Of a stretch of 42,955 nt of DNA, positions 33,006 to 42,500 are shown piece after piece; position 1 is the stretch's first letter; every line of letters starts with the position of its first letter. The notes under the pieces are model-generated. The model searched no databases, was not told where the DNA came from, and saw only the letters and a program-made list of their open reading frames with translations. The position numbers and the translations under genes were made by a program. This DNA is from Neisseria uirgultaei (lineage in GTDB: Bacteria > Pseudomonadota > Gammaproteobacteria > Burkholderiales > Neisseriaceae). The DNA is taken from NCBI RefSeq assembly GCF_962719845.1, contig NZ_CAUIYF010000014.1, positions 1 to 42,955 on the forward strand, in the 5' to 3' direction.

Positions 33006-33689
33006 TTAATCTGCCACTTTTTTCAATTCTGCACGCATAGCACCGATAACCGCCTTGTAATCCGGTTTGCCGAAAATCGCAGAACCTGCCACAAAGGTAT
33101 CTGCGCCGGCTCGGGCAACGGCGGCGATATTGTCGGTTTTGATGCCGCCGTCCACTTCAATGGCAATACGTCTGCCGCTTTTCTCTTCATAGCGGTCAAG
33201 CATGGCACGAACCTGTCTGATTTTTTCCAAAGTGTGCGGAATGAAGCTCTGACCGCCGAACCCGGGGTTGACCGACATCAGCAAAACCATATCCAGCCTG
33301 TCCAACACGTTTTCCAACACATATACGGGCGTTGCCGGATTCAACACCAGCCCCGCCTGACAGCCCATATCCCGAATCAGGCTCAAGCTGCGGTCGATAT
33401 GGCGGCTCGCTTCGGGATGGAACGTGATGATCGATGCTCCTGCTTTGGCAAACGACTGAATCAGGTCGTCAACGGGTTCGACCATCAGATGCACATCGAT
33501 CGGCACACACGCATACGGTTTTAATGCCGCGCAAACCATAGGCCCGAAGGTCAGGTTCGGCACATAATGGTTGTCCATCACGTCAAAATGGATCAGATCT
33601 GCACCCGCCGCAATGACGCTTTCCACCTCTTCGCCAAGCCGTGCAAAATCTGCCGATAAAATGCTGGGTGCGATACGGCAAGTAGTCAT
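33006..33689 (-). CDS. rpe: Ribulose-phosphate 3-epimerase
   Basis: Interconverts ribulose 5-phosphate and xylulose 5-phosphate in the pentose phosphate pathway. 227 residues, TIM barrel, metal-dependent. Motifs: APSILSADFARLGEE near the N-terminus, DLIHFDVMDNHYVPNLTFGP, DVHLMVEP, SVNPGFGGQSFIP and EVDGGIKTDNI. The start has GAAGGAAAAA upstream. A Correia element ends 22 bp before the start codon on the minus strand and may contribute promoter sequence. Confidence 0.96.
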   Translation of the reverse strand: MTTCRIAPSILSADFARLGEEVESVIAAGADLIHFDVMDNHYVPNLTFGPMVCAALKPYACVPIDVHLMVEPVDDLIQSFAKAGASIITFHPEASRHIDRSLSLIRDMGCQAGLVLNPATPVYVLENVLDRLDMVLLMSVNPGFGGQSFIPHTLEKIRQVRAMLDRYEEKSGRRIAIEVDGGIKTDNIAAVARAGADTFVAGSAIFGKPDYKAVIGAMRAELKKVAD

Positions 33690-33711
33690 GTTTTTTCCTT
33701 CAATATCCTTT

Positions 33712-33816
33712 TATAGTGGATTAACAAAAATCAGGACAAGGCGACGAAGCCGCAGACAGTACAGACAGTACGGCAAGGCGAGGCAACGCCGTACTGGTTT
33801 TTGTTAATCCACTATA
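33712..33816. repeat. Correia repeat element upstream of rpe
   Basis: TATAGTGGATTAACAAAAAT to its inverse ending ATCCACTATA, with the usual GACAAGGCGACGAAGCCGC and GGCGAGGCAACGCCGTACTG body. 105 bp, the internally deleted class. Terminal repeats are near perfect. Confidence 0.95.
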
Positions 33817-33948
33817 CGTTCCGATTCCGCCATTATGTCTGCCTGCCGGACATACGTACGCATTATTAACAAAAGTTAACCGCGATAATACCATCTTTCA
33901 CACGTCAATCTAGTATATTTCCTAAAATTTCCAACAAGAGGAAAAGCC

Positions 33949-34383
33949 GTGCCACTGCCCGTTTCCAGCCATTTTGCCAAACCTGTTGCCTCTTTTTTCG
34001 GTATGGCTTTGCTTTCCTGTCAGATTTCCTACGCCGCGCCGTCTTATATTTCCCTAACCGATTTCCAACCGAACTGCGACATACGCCGGCTTGAGCTTAG
34101 CCAAGAGCAGCGCAACGACCTGCGTAAAATCCGTGCCGCCTTCAAGCTGGCAAACGACAAAGCCAAACTCAAAGGCATACGCTCCGAACGCAGCCGCCGC
34201 CAAGCCATTGTCGGAATCATCTCTTCAGATACTTTCGACCGCAGCGAAGCACGCGGTTATGTCGAAAGCCGATACCACTCCAGCATGGATTTTGCGGTGG
34301 ACGAGTTGGAAATCCAACACCGTTTCTTCCATATCCTCACACCTCAACAGCAGCAAATGTGGCTTTCTTCCTGCCTCAAATAA
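33949..34383 (+). CDS. Spy/CpxP-like periplasmic protein
   Basis: 144 residues starting at GTG (AGAGGAAA upstream; no ATG alternative at the N-terminus). A signal peptide about 1-29 ends SCQISYAA. The mature protein is helical and basic, with SQEQRNDLRKIRAAFKLAND and, near the C-terminus, LTPQQQQMWL, the LTxxQ motif of Spy/CpxP chaperones. Two cysteines (NCDIRR and SSCLK) flank the helical region and could pair. The family binds unfolded proteins or envelope-stress sensors. No Cpx system is visible nearby. Assignment is by motif and length. Confidence 0.75.
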   Translation: MPLPVSSHFAKPVASFFGMALLSCQISYAAPSYISLTDFQPNCDIRRLELSQEQRNDLRKIRAAFKLANDKAKLKGIRSERSRRQAIVGIISSDTFDRSEARGYVESRYHSSMDFAVDELEIQHRFFHILTPQQQQMWLSSCLK

Positions 34384-34395
34384 TCCCCGAAACGC

Positions 34396-35259
34396 TCACG
34401 GCGCACGTTGCTCCGGCAGCCTGCCCGCCCAGTCGCAGGCAAACTGCCAAGCGGAACGTCCCGAGCGGTTGCCCCGCATCTGCGCCCACTGCAACGCCGC
34501 CGTCCGGGCGGCTTCGTCATATGGTATATCAAAATCTTCCAACCAGCTTTGCACTGCCGACAGATAATCGTTTTGATCGAACGGATAAAAGCTGAGCCAC
34601 AATCCAAATCGGTCGGACAAAGATACTTTTTCTTCCACCGCTTCTTTCTGATGGATTTCTCCGCGCACGCCTGTCGTACCTGCATTTTCATCCAAATATT
34701 CGGGCATCAGGTGCCGTCTGTTGGAAGTCGCGTACACCAGCACGTTGGCGCAACGTTGGGACAAACCGCCGTCCAATGCCGTTTTCAATGCCTTATAGGT
34801 TTCGTCGCCGCTTTCAAATGATAAATCGTCGCAAAAAACAATGAATTTTTCCGGACGTTCCTTCAAAAGCGTCAACAGATACGGCAGGCCGATCAAATCG
34901 CTTTTATCGACTTCGATCAGGCGCAATCCCTTATCCGCATATTCGTGCAGCAGGGCTTTGACCAGCGAGGATTTGCCTGTTCCGCGTGCGCCGCTCATCA
35001 ATACGTTGTTCGCGGGTCTGCCGGCTATGAACTGTTCGGTATTACGCACCAGCAATTCGGTCTGCCTGCCGACGCCGGCAAGCCGCGACAAAGGGAAAAC
35101 GTGCGGATCGGGCAAGTGTTCCAAAAAACCTTTTTTGCCCGCACTCTGCCAGCGGAAGGCAAGCGCGTTCCAATCCGTATGCCCGGGTTCGGGCGGAAGC
35201 ACGGCATCCAAACGCCGCAAAACGGCATAGGCTTTATCGAGAAATTCGTTCAATTCCAT
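34396..35259 (-). CDS. AAA-type ATPase, DUF815 family
   Basis: 287 residues from MELNEFLDKAYAVLR; this ATG is favoured over one six codons upstream because GAGG lies just before it. Walker A GARGTGKSSLVKALL near residues 90-104 and Walker B KFIVFCDDLSF near 142-152. YATSNRRHLMPE fits sensor-1. YPFDQNDYLSAVQSWLEDF closes the core. Bacterial DUF815 proteins are predicted ATPases without known function. Three to seven bases downstream of ribE on the minus strand, with the ribosome binding site at the ribE stop, so the two genes are coupled. Confidence 0.88.
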   Translation of the reverse strand: MELNEFLDKAYAVLRRLDAVLPPEPGHTDWNALAFRWQSAGKKGFLEHLPDPHVFPLSRLAGVGRQTELLVRNTEQFIAGRPANNVLMSGARGTGKSSLVKALLHEYADKGLRLIEVDKSDLIGLPYLLTLLKERPEKFIVFCDDLSFESGDETYKALKTALDGGLSQRCANVLVYATSNRRHLMPEYLDENAGTTGVRGEIHQKEAVEEKVSLSDRFGLWLSFYPFDQNDYLSAVQSWLEDFDIPYDEAARTAALQWAQMRGNRSGRSAWQFACDWAGRLPEQRAP

Positions 35260-35266
35260 CTCTACC

Positions 35267-35884
35267 TCACTTTGCATATCTTTGCGCCATCAGCCGTTCG
35301 ACGGTATCGACGATTGCCTGCGTATTCGGATCGATTTCGATGTTGATCCTGTCGCCGACCTTTCTGCTGCCGAACAGCGTCCGTTCCAAAGTTTCGGGAA
35401 TCAGATGGACATTGAAACGGCTGTCTTCGACTTTGCCTATGGTCAGGCTGCAACCGTCCAAGCCGACGAACCCTTTGGTCAGGATATAGGGTTTGAGTTC
35501 GTCCGGAAGCTCAAACCAAACCGTGCGGTTGAACCCGTCCCGTTCGATTTCGACAATAGGCACGGTTGCCATAATGTGTCCGCTCATGACGTGTCCGCCG
35601 ATTTCGTCGCCGAAACGTGCCGCCCGTTCGATGTTGACGCAATCGCCTTCCTTCAGCAGCCCTAAATTGGTTTTTGCCAAAGTTTCTGCCATTAAATCGA
35701 AGCTGACGCGGTTTCCTTCGATTTCGGTAATCGTCAGGCAGCAGCCGTTATTGGCAACCGATGCGCCGCGTTGCAGATTGTCCGCCGCCTCTTGCGGAAG
35801 CTCGACGACATAAGTGTGAAATGCCTCCGACGGGCGGTGGATTGCCGTCAGTTTTCCCAATCCTTGAACAATGCCTGTAAACAT
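35267..35884 (-). CDS. ribE: Riboflavin synthase
   Basis: Dismutates two 6,7-dimethyl-8-ribityllumazines to riboflavin. 205 residues with two lumazine-binding repeats (about 1-95 and 96-190). The N-terminus MFTGIVQGLGKL is diagnostic; GCCLTITE and its second-repeat counterpart DGCSLTIGKV, plus IGGHVMSGH, are conserved. Separated from ribB by 33 kb. AGGA lies very close to the ATG. Upstream partner of the DUF815 ATPase gene. Confidence 0.96.
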   Translation of the reverse strand: MFTGIVQGLGKLTAIHRPSEAFHTYVVELPQEAADNLQRGASVANNGCCLTITEIEGNRVSFDLMAETLAKTNLGLLKEGDCVNIERAARFGDEIGGHVMSGHIMATVPIVEIERDGFNRTVWFELPDELKPYILTKGFVGLDGCSLTIGKVEDSRFNVHLIPETLERTLFGSRKVGDRINIEIDPNTQAIVDTVERLMAQRYAK

Positions 35885-35941
35885 AATCCTGTTTCCCTAT
35901 GTCGGTAAAATAGTGCAAATTGTAGCATTTCCCCGCGAAAA

Positions 35942-35970
35942 ATGCCGTCTGAAACGCCTTCAGACGGCAT
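35942..35970. terminator. Inverted DUS pair between mobA and ribE
   Basis: AATGCCGTCTGAA, a short loop, TTCAGACGGCATT. Lies after mobA and before ribE on the minus strand; probable mobA terminator. Confidence 0.75.
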
Positions 35971-36045
35971 TGTGCCTCCAGTTCGGGCAAAAACCGCCCG
36001 GTACGGCCTGACCTTTCCTTTCCGCGCCGGTCGGCAGTGTTGCCC

Positions 36046-36624
36046 TTATCCCTCCTGCAAATCGGTTTGCGTGTTCAAGTCGGCAAAATGCCCGTCAAAC
36101 TCGAATCTGACCGGCCGCGCCCTTTGCTGCTGCAACCAGCTTCTTAATGTTTTCATACCCGAAAACAGATAGGGAATCGCGCTTTGCAGAATTTGCGGGC
36201 GGATATACATAAGGTTGTAGTGCATCGTTACCGGTGTTTCCACATAAAACGCATTGCACAACGGTGTGCGTTTCGACACGGTTTCAAACCTTGCCACCAA
36301 ATCGTCCGGCAGATACGGCATATCGCACGGCACAACCAAAAGCCAGTCGGCAGTCGCCAACTGCAAATCGTTGGCTGCGGTACACAATGCCGAAAGCGGG
36401 CCGAAATGCTGCCACTGCCGTGCGTCCGGAAAAATATGCGGACTTCTTCGAGCATATTCTTCCAAATTCCGGTTGGTACTGATGGCGATATGGCTGACCT
36501 GCGGCCTGATCCTGTCGATGACATGGTCTATCAGCGCCTTACCCCCCAAAAGAGCAAGCCCCTTGTCCCCGCCTCCCATACGGCTCGCCTGCCCGCCGGC
36601 CAGTATCAGGGCAAAAGTTTTCAT
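36046..36624 (-). CDS. mobA: Molybdenum cofactor guanylyltransferase
   Basis: Transfers GMP to molybdopterin, giving the MGD cofactor. 192 residues from MKTFALILAGGQASRMGGGDKGLA (positions 1-24; the GTP-binding loop and catalytic Lys lie here). Later motifs: FGPLSALCTAA, LVVPCDMPYLP and the C-terminal FADLNTQTDL, all typical of MobA. The frame is open upstream (another ATG at 36660), but conservation begins at 36624. The ribosome binding site is weak. An uptake sequence (36692-36703) lies upstream. Confidence 0.93.
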   Translation of the reverse strand: MKTFALILAGGQASRMGGGDKGLALLGGKALIDHVIDRIRPQVSHIAISTNRNLEEYARRSPHIFPDARQWQHFGPLSALCTAANDLQLATADWLLVVPCDMPYLPDDLVARFETVSKRTPLCNAFYVETPVTMHYNLMYIRPQILQSAIPYLFSGMKTLRSWLQQQRARPVRFEFDGHFADLNTQTDLQEG

Positions 36625-36691
36625 TGCGGATGTTCTCTTGGAAAAGTTCGAGGTTTTCATGATTGCAGTCTGCCGTTCCCAATGACTCAAA

Positions 36692-36703
36692 ATGCCGTCT
36701 GAA
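36692..36703 (+). repeat. Single DUS between mobA and narQ
   Basis: Perfect ATGCCGTCTGAA with a partial inverse (GCAGACGGCA) next to it. Confidence 0.8.
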
Positions 36704-36805
36704 GCAGACGGCAAATAAATTCATATTATCTGAATTTTATCATAACATGATTTAACACTGAAGCGGTACGGATTGAGTTTTCCTTAACCAATTCTTTCTG
36801 AGCAG

Positions 36806-36834
36806 TTGTATCTAATCCCAAAGAATGATATTGT
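36806..36834 (+). promoter_or_regulatory. Candidate promoter of narQP
   Basis: TTGTAT (36806-36811), 17 bp, TATTGT (36829-36834), 32 bp before the narQ ATG. No FNR-type site was recognised in the surrounding bases. Confidence 0.4.
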
Positions 36835-36865
36835 TTGCATTATTTGGAACAATTTTTCGCCGAGC

Positions 36866-38740
36866 ATGATACTGCCAGCCCGTTTTTCAGACGGCATCAG
36901 CCTTTCCCTTCGCCTGAAACTCCTGACCGGACTGTGGGTCGGGTTGGCGGCACTGTCTGTCGTTTTGACACTGCTGCTCTCTTTGCGCTTGGAAAACGCG
37001 GCCTCCGTCATCGAAGAGGCGGGCAACTTGAGAATGCAGGCATACCGTCTGGCATACATGGCGGGTGAAGGCTCGCCCCGTGCGCAAATCGACAATCAGA
37101 TTGCCGAATTTGAAAAAAGTTTAAAACGCATTGCCCAAAGCGATGCCATCCATCCGCTGATCCCCTCCGACAACCCCCTTGCCTACGATTTGATACAATC
37201 CATGCTGATTATCGACTGGCAGGCAAACATCCTTCCCCCGCTGCAGGCCTACCGCCGCCCGACACAAGTCGAACTTTACCGCTTTGCCGGCAATATCGAA
37301 CTGTTTTTGCAGGCATTGGAAAATGCCAACGAAAAAAACACATGGTGGCTCAGGCAGTTCCAATGGGCGATTATACTGATGACACTGGTGTCGTCTGTAC
37401 TGATGCTGTTTTGGCACCAGATTTGGGTTATCCGCCCGCTTCAGGCATTGGGAGAAGGTGCGGAACGTATCGGTCAGCGGCATTTCGACATCCCTGTTCC
37501 CGAAGACGGTACGCCCGAATTCAAACAGGTAGGCCGCTGTTTCAACCAGATGGGCGGCAAACTCAAAGTCCTGTACGACAATTTGGAAGGGCAGGTTGCC
37601 GAACAAACCCACAACCTTGAAAAGCAAAACCGCAACCTGACCCTGCTGTACCGGACCACGCGCGACCTGCATCAATCCTATACGCCGCGACAGGCGGCGG
37701 AAGAATTTTTGAACCACATCCTGCCCGCCGTCGGCGCGCAATCCGGCAGCATCTACCTGGAAAACGGTTCAGACACAGACATTTCCGTCCATACGGCCGA
37801 ACACGGCAAAAAGCCCCCTTTGGAAAAATATAGTGGATTAAATTTAAATCAGGACAAGGCGACGAAGCCGCAGACAGTACAGATAGTACGGCAAGGCGAG
37901 GCAACGCCGTACTGGTTTAAATTTAATCCACTATGCCATGACGAAACCTTCCCCATCGAATATCAAAACGAGAAACTGGGTATGCTTTCGCTCAGCTTTT
38001 CAGACGGCATTTCCCTCACCGGAGACGACCGCACACTGCTTCAAACACTGATTCGGCAATTGGGTGTATCGCTTGCCGGTGCAAAACAGGAGGAAGAAAA
38101 ACGTCTGCTTGCGGTATTGCAAGAACGCAACCTGATTGCGCAAGGATTACATGACAGCATCGCACAAGCATTAACGTTCCTAAACCTACAGGTACAGATG
38201 CTGGAAACCGCCTTTGCCGAAAACAAACGGGAGGAAGCCGCAGAAAACATCAGCTTTATCAAAACAGGCGTGCAGGAATGTTATGAAGATGTCCGCGAAC
38301 TGCTGCTCAACTTCCGTACCAAAATCAGTAATAAAGAATTTCCCGAAGCCGTTGCCGACCTATTCTCGCGCTTTACGCAACAGACCGGCACGACTGTCGA
38401 AACCGCTTGGGAAAACGGCACGCACCTGCCTACACAGGACGAGCAGCTCCAAATGATTTTCATCCTGCAAGAAAGCCTGTCCAACATCCGCAAACACGCC
38501 CGCGCCACTCATGTAAAATTCACCCTTTCCGAACACGGCGGACGCTTTACCATGACCATCCAAGACAACGGACAAGGTTTCGACACGGAGAAAATAGGAG
38601 AACCTACGGGCAGCCATGTCGGACTGCACATCATGCAGGAGCGTGCCAAACGCATCCGTGCCGTTTTAGAAATCCGTTCCCAAGCACAACAGGGAACCAC
38701 CGTCTCATTGACGGTTGCATCTGAAGAAAGCTTGAAATGA
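36866..38740 (+). CDS. narQ: Nitrate/nitrite sensor histidine kinase with in-frame Correia insertion
   Basis: Membrane sensor that phosphorylates NarP. From ATG 36866, 624 residues. Order: first transmembrane segment (about 18-38), periplasmic domain with a P-box-like EEAGNLRMQAYRLA near 49-62, second transmembrane segment (about 165-190), HAMP (IRPLQALGEGAERIG), a GAF-like region, HisKA_3 with the phospho-acceptor in QGLHDSIAQALT (His about 429), and HATPase (QESLSNIRKHA, DNGQGFD near 568). Residues 322-356 (YSGLNLNQDKATKPQ to FKFNPL) are the translation of a 105-base Correia element, which keeps the frame. Two uptake sequences inside the gene each encode FSDGI. The stop overlaps the narP start. 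Kinase identity is clear; whether the inserted form signals normally is unknown. Confidence 0.92.
   Translation: MILPARFSDGISLSLRLKLLTGLWVGLAALSVVLTLLLSLRLENAASVIEEAGNLRMQAYRLAYMAGEGSPRAQIDNQIAEFEKSLKRIAQSDAIHPLIPSDNPLAYDLIQSMLIIDWQANILPPLQAYRRPTQVELYRFAGNIELFLQALENANEKNTWWLRQFQWAIILMTLVSSVLMLFWHQIWVIRPLQALGEGAERIGQRHFDIPVPEDGTPEFKQVGRCFNQMGGKLKVLYDNLEGQVAEQTHNLEKQNRNLTLLYRTTRDLHQSYTPRQAAEEFLNHILPAVGAQSGSIYLENGSDTDISVHTAEHGKKPPLEKYSGLNLNQDKATKPQTVQIVRQGEATPYWFKFNPLCHDETFPIEYQNEKLGMLSLSFSDGISLTGDDRTLLQTLIRQLGVSLAGAKQEEEKRLLAVLQERNLIAQGLHDSIAQALTFLNLQVQMLETAFAENKREEAAENISFIKTGVQECYEDVRELLLNFRTKISNKEFPEAVADLFSRFTQQTGTTVETAWENGTHLPTQDEQLQMIFILQESLSNIRKHARATHVKFTLSEHGGRFTMTIQDNGQGFDTEKIGEPTGSHVGLHIMQERAKRIRAVLEIRSQAQQGTTVSLTVASEESLK
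37829..37933. repeat. Correia repeat element inside narQ
   Basis: TATAGTGGATTAAATTTAAA to its inverse ending TTAATCCACTA, with the usual GACAAGGCGACGAAGCCGC and GGCGAGGCAACGCCGTACTG. 105 bases, 35 codons, no stop in the narQ frame. The last expected base of the right terminus is G instead of A (ACTATG). Confidence 0.95.
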
Positions 38741-39393
38741 CTATTAAAATTATTCTGATAGACGACCATACCCTCTTCCGCAGCGGCATTAAAGCCCTTT
38801 TGTCGCGCCAACACGGTTTTGAAGTCATCGGCGAAGCCGCAGACGGCCTCTCGGGCATCAAAATGATCAGCCGGCTGCAACCCGATGTCGTCCTGCTCGA
38901 CTTGGATATGCCCGGTATGAACGGACGCGAGGCACTCTCCCAAATCATCAGCATCAATCCGCAACAGGCAGTGATTATGCTGACCGTTTCCGAAGACAGC
39001 GACGATTTGACCGAATGTATGCGCATCGGCGCGCGCGGCTACCTGCTGAAAAACATCAACGCCGACTTTCTGCTCGAAAGCATACGCAAAGCCGCCGATG
39101 GCGATAATGTATTCTCGCCCGAGATGACCGCCAAACTCGTCAAAAGCCTGATTTCCCCGCAACCCGCCCAAGGGACGCAGCCGCTTGCCTCGCTGACCCC
39201 CCGCGAGTTGGAAATTTTGGGCTATCTCGCCGCAGGACACAGCAACAAAATCATCGCCCGCCACCTCGATCTTGCCGAATCCACCGTCAAAGTCCACGTT
39301 CAAAACCTGCTCCGCAAACTCAACCTCAGCAGCCGGGTGCAGGCCGCCGTTTACGCCATCCGGCACAACGTCCCCCAACCTGTACTGGACTAG
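38737..39393 (+). CDS. narP: Nitrate/nitrite response regulator (NarL/FixJ family)
   Basis: 218 residues. Receiver domain (1-120): acidic pocket IDDH, phospho-acceptor Asp55 in VVLLDLDMPGMNG, TVSEDS switch and LLKNIN with the conserved Lys. LuxR-type DNA-binding domain (about 150-210): LTPRELEILGYLAAGHSNKIIA and ESTVKVHVQNLLRKL. Overlaps narQ by ATGA, so they are coupled. In Neisseria NarP activates the nitrite reductase gene aniA and others during oxygen limitation. NarP is preferred over NarL by known neisserial usage. Confidence 0.93.
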   Translation: MTIKIILIDDHTLFRSGIKALLSRQHGFEVIGEAADGLSGIKMISRLQPDVVLLDLDMPGMNGREALSQIISINPQQAVIMLTVSEDSDDLTECMRIGARGYLLKNINADFLLESIRKAADGDNVFSPEMTAKLVKSLISPQPAQGTQPLASLTPRELEILGYLAAGHSNKIIARHLDLAESTVKVHVQNLLRKLNLSSRVQAAVYAIRHNVPQPVLD

Positions 39394-39397
39394 GCGT

Positions 39398-39409
39398 TCA
39401 GACGGCATC
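39398..39409 (-). repeat. Inverse DUS after narP
   Basis: TTCAGACGGCAT five bases beyond the narP stop. Confidence 0.85.
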
Positions 39410-39455
39410 GGGCAAGGAAAAAAGCAATGCGCCCCTTTGACGGGGTGCAATATAT

Positions 39456-39484
39456 AAGGGACGGCATCCGGTGTGCCGTCCCTT
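39456..39484. terminator. Bidirectional terminator between narP and the right autotransporter
   Basis: AAGGGACGGCA, seven bases, TGCCGTCCCTT: an 11-bp perfect stem between two convergent genes, with short T/A-rich flanks on both sides. Confidence 0.75.
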
Positions 39485-39531
39485 TAAGTACGCCATTACC
39501 GCCGTAATCCGGACGGAATGGCTTAGGCGGT

Positions 39532-42500
39532 TTATTTCCAAGAATATTTCACACCCACGGTGCCTTGGTAACCTTTATGTCTGTTGCTATCGAATGATTT
39601 TTCGTAGCGAGCATCTGCATAAAGGTAAGTGTTTTCACTTAAGAAGAATTGAGAACCTAAGCCTAATTCCCACCAAGTGCGGGCAAACTTCCCGGCTAAT
39701 TTGTCCGACCCGATTAATGCGTTGCCCCTTGCTTTAAAATCGTGCCAAATATTGCCGGTGAAATAATAGGTGCGCGTGCGTTGCTTATCGTTCGGTTGGT
39801 TATGCGCCAAACGGAAACCGACACGGCCGCGCAAACCGTAACCTTTTTGCGAAACGGCACGAGTGCCGTCGTTAAAGTTACTTAAGCGCAAGTATTGCGC
39901 AATCAGTTGCGCTTGCGGCTCTAAAATCCAGCTATCTCCGTTGTTGGTTTTGTCTTTACCTAATGCGTAAGGGCGGCCGGTTTCCACTGAAAGGGCAGCT
40001 CCCCAGCCGTGATTTTTCGCTTGTGTGCCATCAACGGATGAATAACGGTTATTTAACCAAGAAAGCTGCCCCACCAAATCAATGTAAGTGCCGTTTTCAT
40101 TGTAACGCGTATCAGTGACACCAAGATTAAGTGCGGTAGTTTTTACGTGGGAAGTTAATTTATCTGCAATCACGATGCCGTTTTTCGCGCGGTATTCATC
40201 ATAGAATTTGCTGTGGGAACGTAACGCACCGAAATACAAGCCGGTAAAACGACGAGTAAGTTTGCCCTCATCATCTTGTTTGGTTTTAACATCAAAATCG
40301 TGTCCCACTTGGAAGCCGTACATATCGGTTTTGAAACCAAAACGTTCTTTACCGTCGAGTTTGAAGTGTTTGCCGATTACGCGCCCCCAAGATTGTTTTT
40401 CCACATCTTGCCAATAACTGCCTTGCTTGTCCCAAGAAAGGGTTTGGTTTTCGCCACGGCGTTGGTGAAGTGTATCCAACATTGTATAGCCTAATTCCAA
40501 GTTTTGACGTGGAACGAGCGTATAAGCCGGCGCGCTTGGCGTGATGATGGTTTTATCTTGATTCGGCTTGGTTAAAGTCCAGAAGTATTCTGTCGCGCCC
40601 GCCTCATCTTTGCGTGAAACCAATTGCAATTCTCCCGCCCCTGTGGTTTTTGCTGTACCAGTAAAAGTTGAACGTGTATTGTAAGCGTAAGGTTTGGTTG
40701 CATCCGTAGAATTTATTTCACCGTTTGCTGTTCCTTTGTCATCACCTAAAACTTTAATAACAGGGACACTGCGTTTGTAGCGATCGGCAAGTTCGCCGAT
40801 TGAGCCATCAATAACATTTTCAGTACCATCTGTTTTAACGGCTTTAACAGTCGTATTACCAGAGGCATCACCTGTAATCGTTAATAAATCTGATTCTGAA
40901 TGTGCGCCGAGATAATCGCCCGGGGTATCCCATTTGGTGTTTACTTCTAACACGCCATTATTGCCGACATAATTTCCTTCAATGGTGAGTTTGTCTGCAT
41001 AGGATTGATTGGCAAGCGTAATGATGCCGCCGTTGGTGAATGTTCCCTTTTCAGTTTCATAACTTGTACCTGATAAAGCAACACCCATACTTGACTGGGT
41101 AAATGTACTTTTAGCAAGTTGTATATTCCCATCCGGTGTCTCGACTACACCTTTTGTAATCGCGAAACTACCCTCTTTAATTTTAATTGTTCCTGCCTTA
41201 TCTTCTATTTCTATTACACCGTTTACAATTTTGAATGGTTTCGTAACATATTTAACGGTATTATCATTTGGTTGTTCTGTGCCATCTGCTTTTAATAGCG
41301 TACTTGATTTTATTTTGAATAGACCTTTGGCATTTATTGTGCCATTAGTGATATTCTTTTCAATTTTTTGCTCATTCGCAGCGTGAGTCAGGGTTACTTT
41401 ATAATCCGTTCCATCTCCTAGAGAATGTTTTGAAGCATCTAATACACCGCCATCAGCAAGCTCCACATCATAAGCTGTCGCACGTTGAACTGACTCATCT
41501 ATTTTAGGTGCGAGTTCCCAAATAGCACCATTTTTGATTGCAACATCAAGTTTAGAGCTGATGAGTCCCTCACTTTGCTGATGCGTCAAGCCAATCGCTT
41601 TTGCTTTATTATCCAGCGTAAAAGTGAGATCTGAGGCTTTGTTTTTTGCTAATTTTGTTTCAGCCAACCAACCTTTGTTTGCCGCCCTTGCTTCAGATTG
41701 CACGCCTTTTAATAAGAATTTTGCATTTTCGGCAACAAATTCCCCATTGTTAAACCAGTTGGCGACTTTGTTTCCCGCATAAGATACCGCAAGGCTGTTC
41801 ACATTCTCAGCATTAGCGACAATCAATGAGGCATTTTCAGAAGTGGTTGAAATCTTGGTATTGTTCAACCGCACTTCTTGGTTTTTGTTTGGTTCGTTAC
41901 GGGAAACGGGTACAGTGAGAAAATAGGTTACATCAGTAGCGTAATCCCCTGTATCAAACACAATAGCCGAATTACCTGATGTGATTGTTCCTGTGCTGGT
42001 TTCACTATCCGCGATTAAACGGGATTTTGTGCCGAACAAACGTACCGCAGCCGAATCCTTCGTCTCGGAAGTATCAAGCACCATATTGCCTGTCGAGTTG
42101 ATTACCGCACCTTTGTAATCATTAGGTTTATCTGTGTTAGGTAATTCCGGTTTGCCGATTTTCAGTGCTGCGGAATGTTTGCCATTCGCTTTTACAGTGA
42201 TTTTGCTGTCTTTTAAATTGGCTTCCGCGCCGTCGCCTGCAATGTAGATACCCACTAAATAATCGCCAATTTTTGCGGTTGATTTATCTTCAACGTTGAT
42301 AGTTAATGATTTTTCAGAATTTAAAATAGGAGTTGAATGATCGGATGATTTTCGATAGATTCTAATCCCTGAAAGTTGATGACCGGTTTTAGCTGTGGCA
42401 CCGCTATAGCTCATAGAACCAAGAATAGTATCTGGGGTATTATCTACTGTAATTGTTGCATTTTCTTTTAATGTTAAAATGCTTTCTTTTGTCCCATTTC

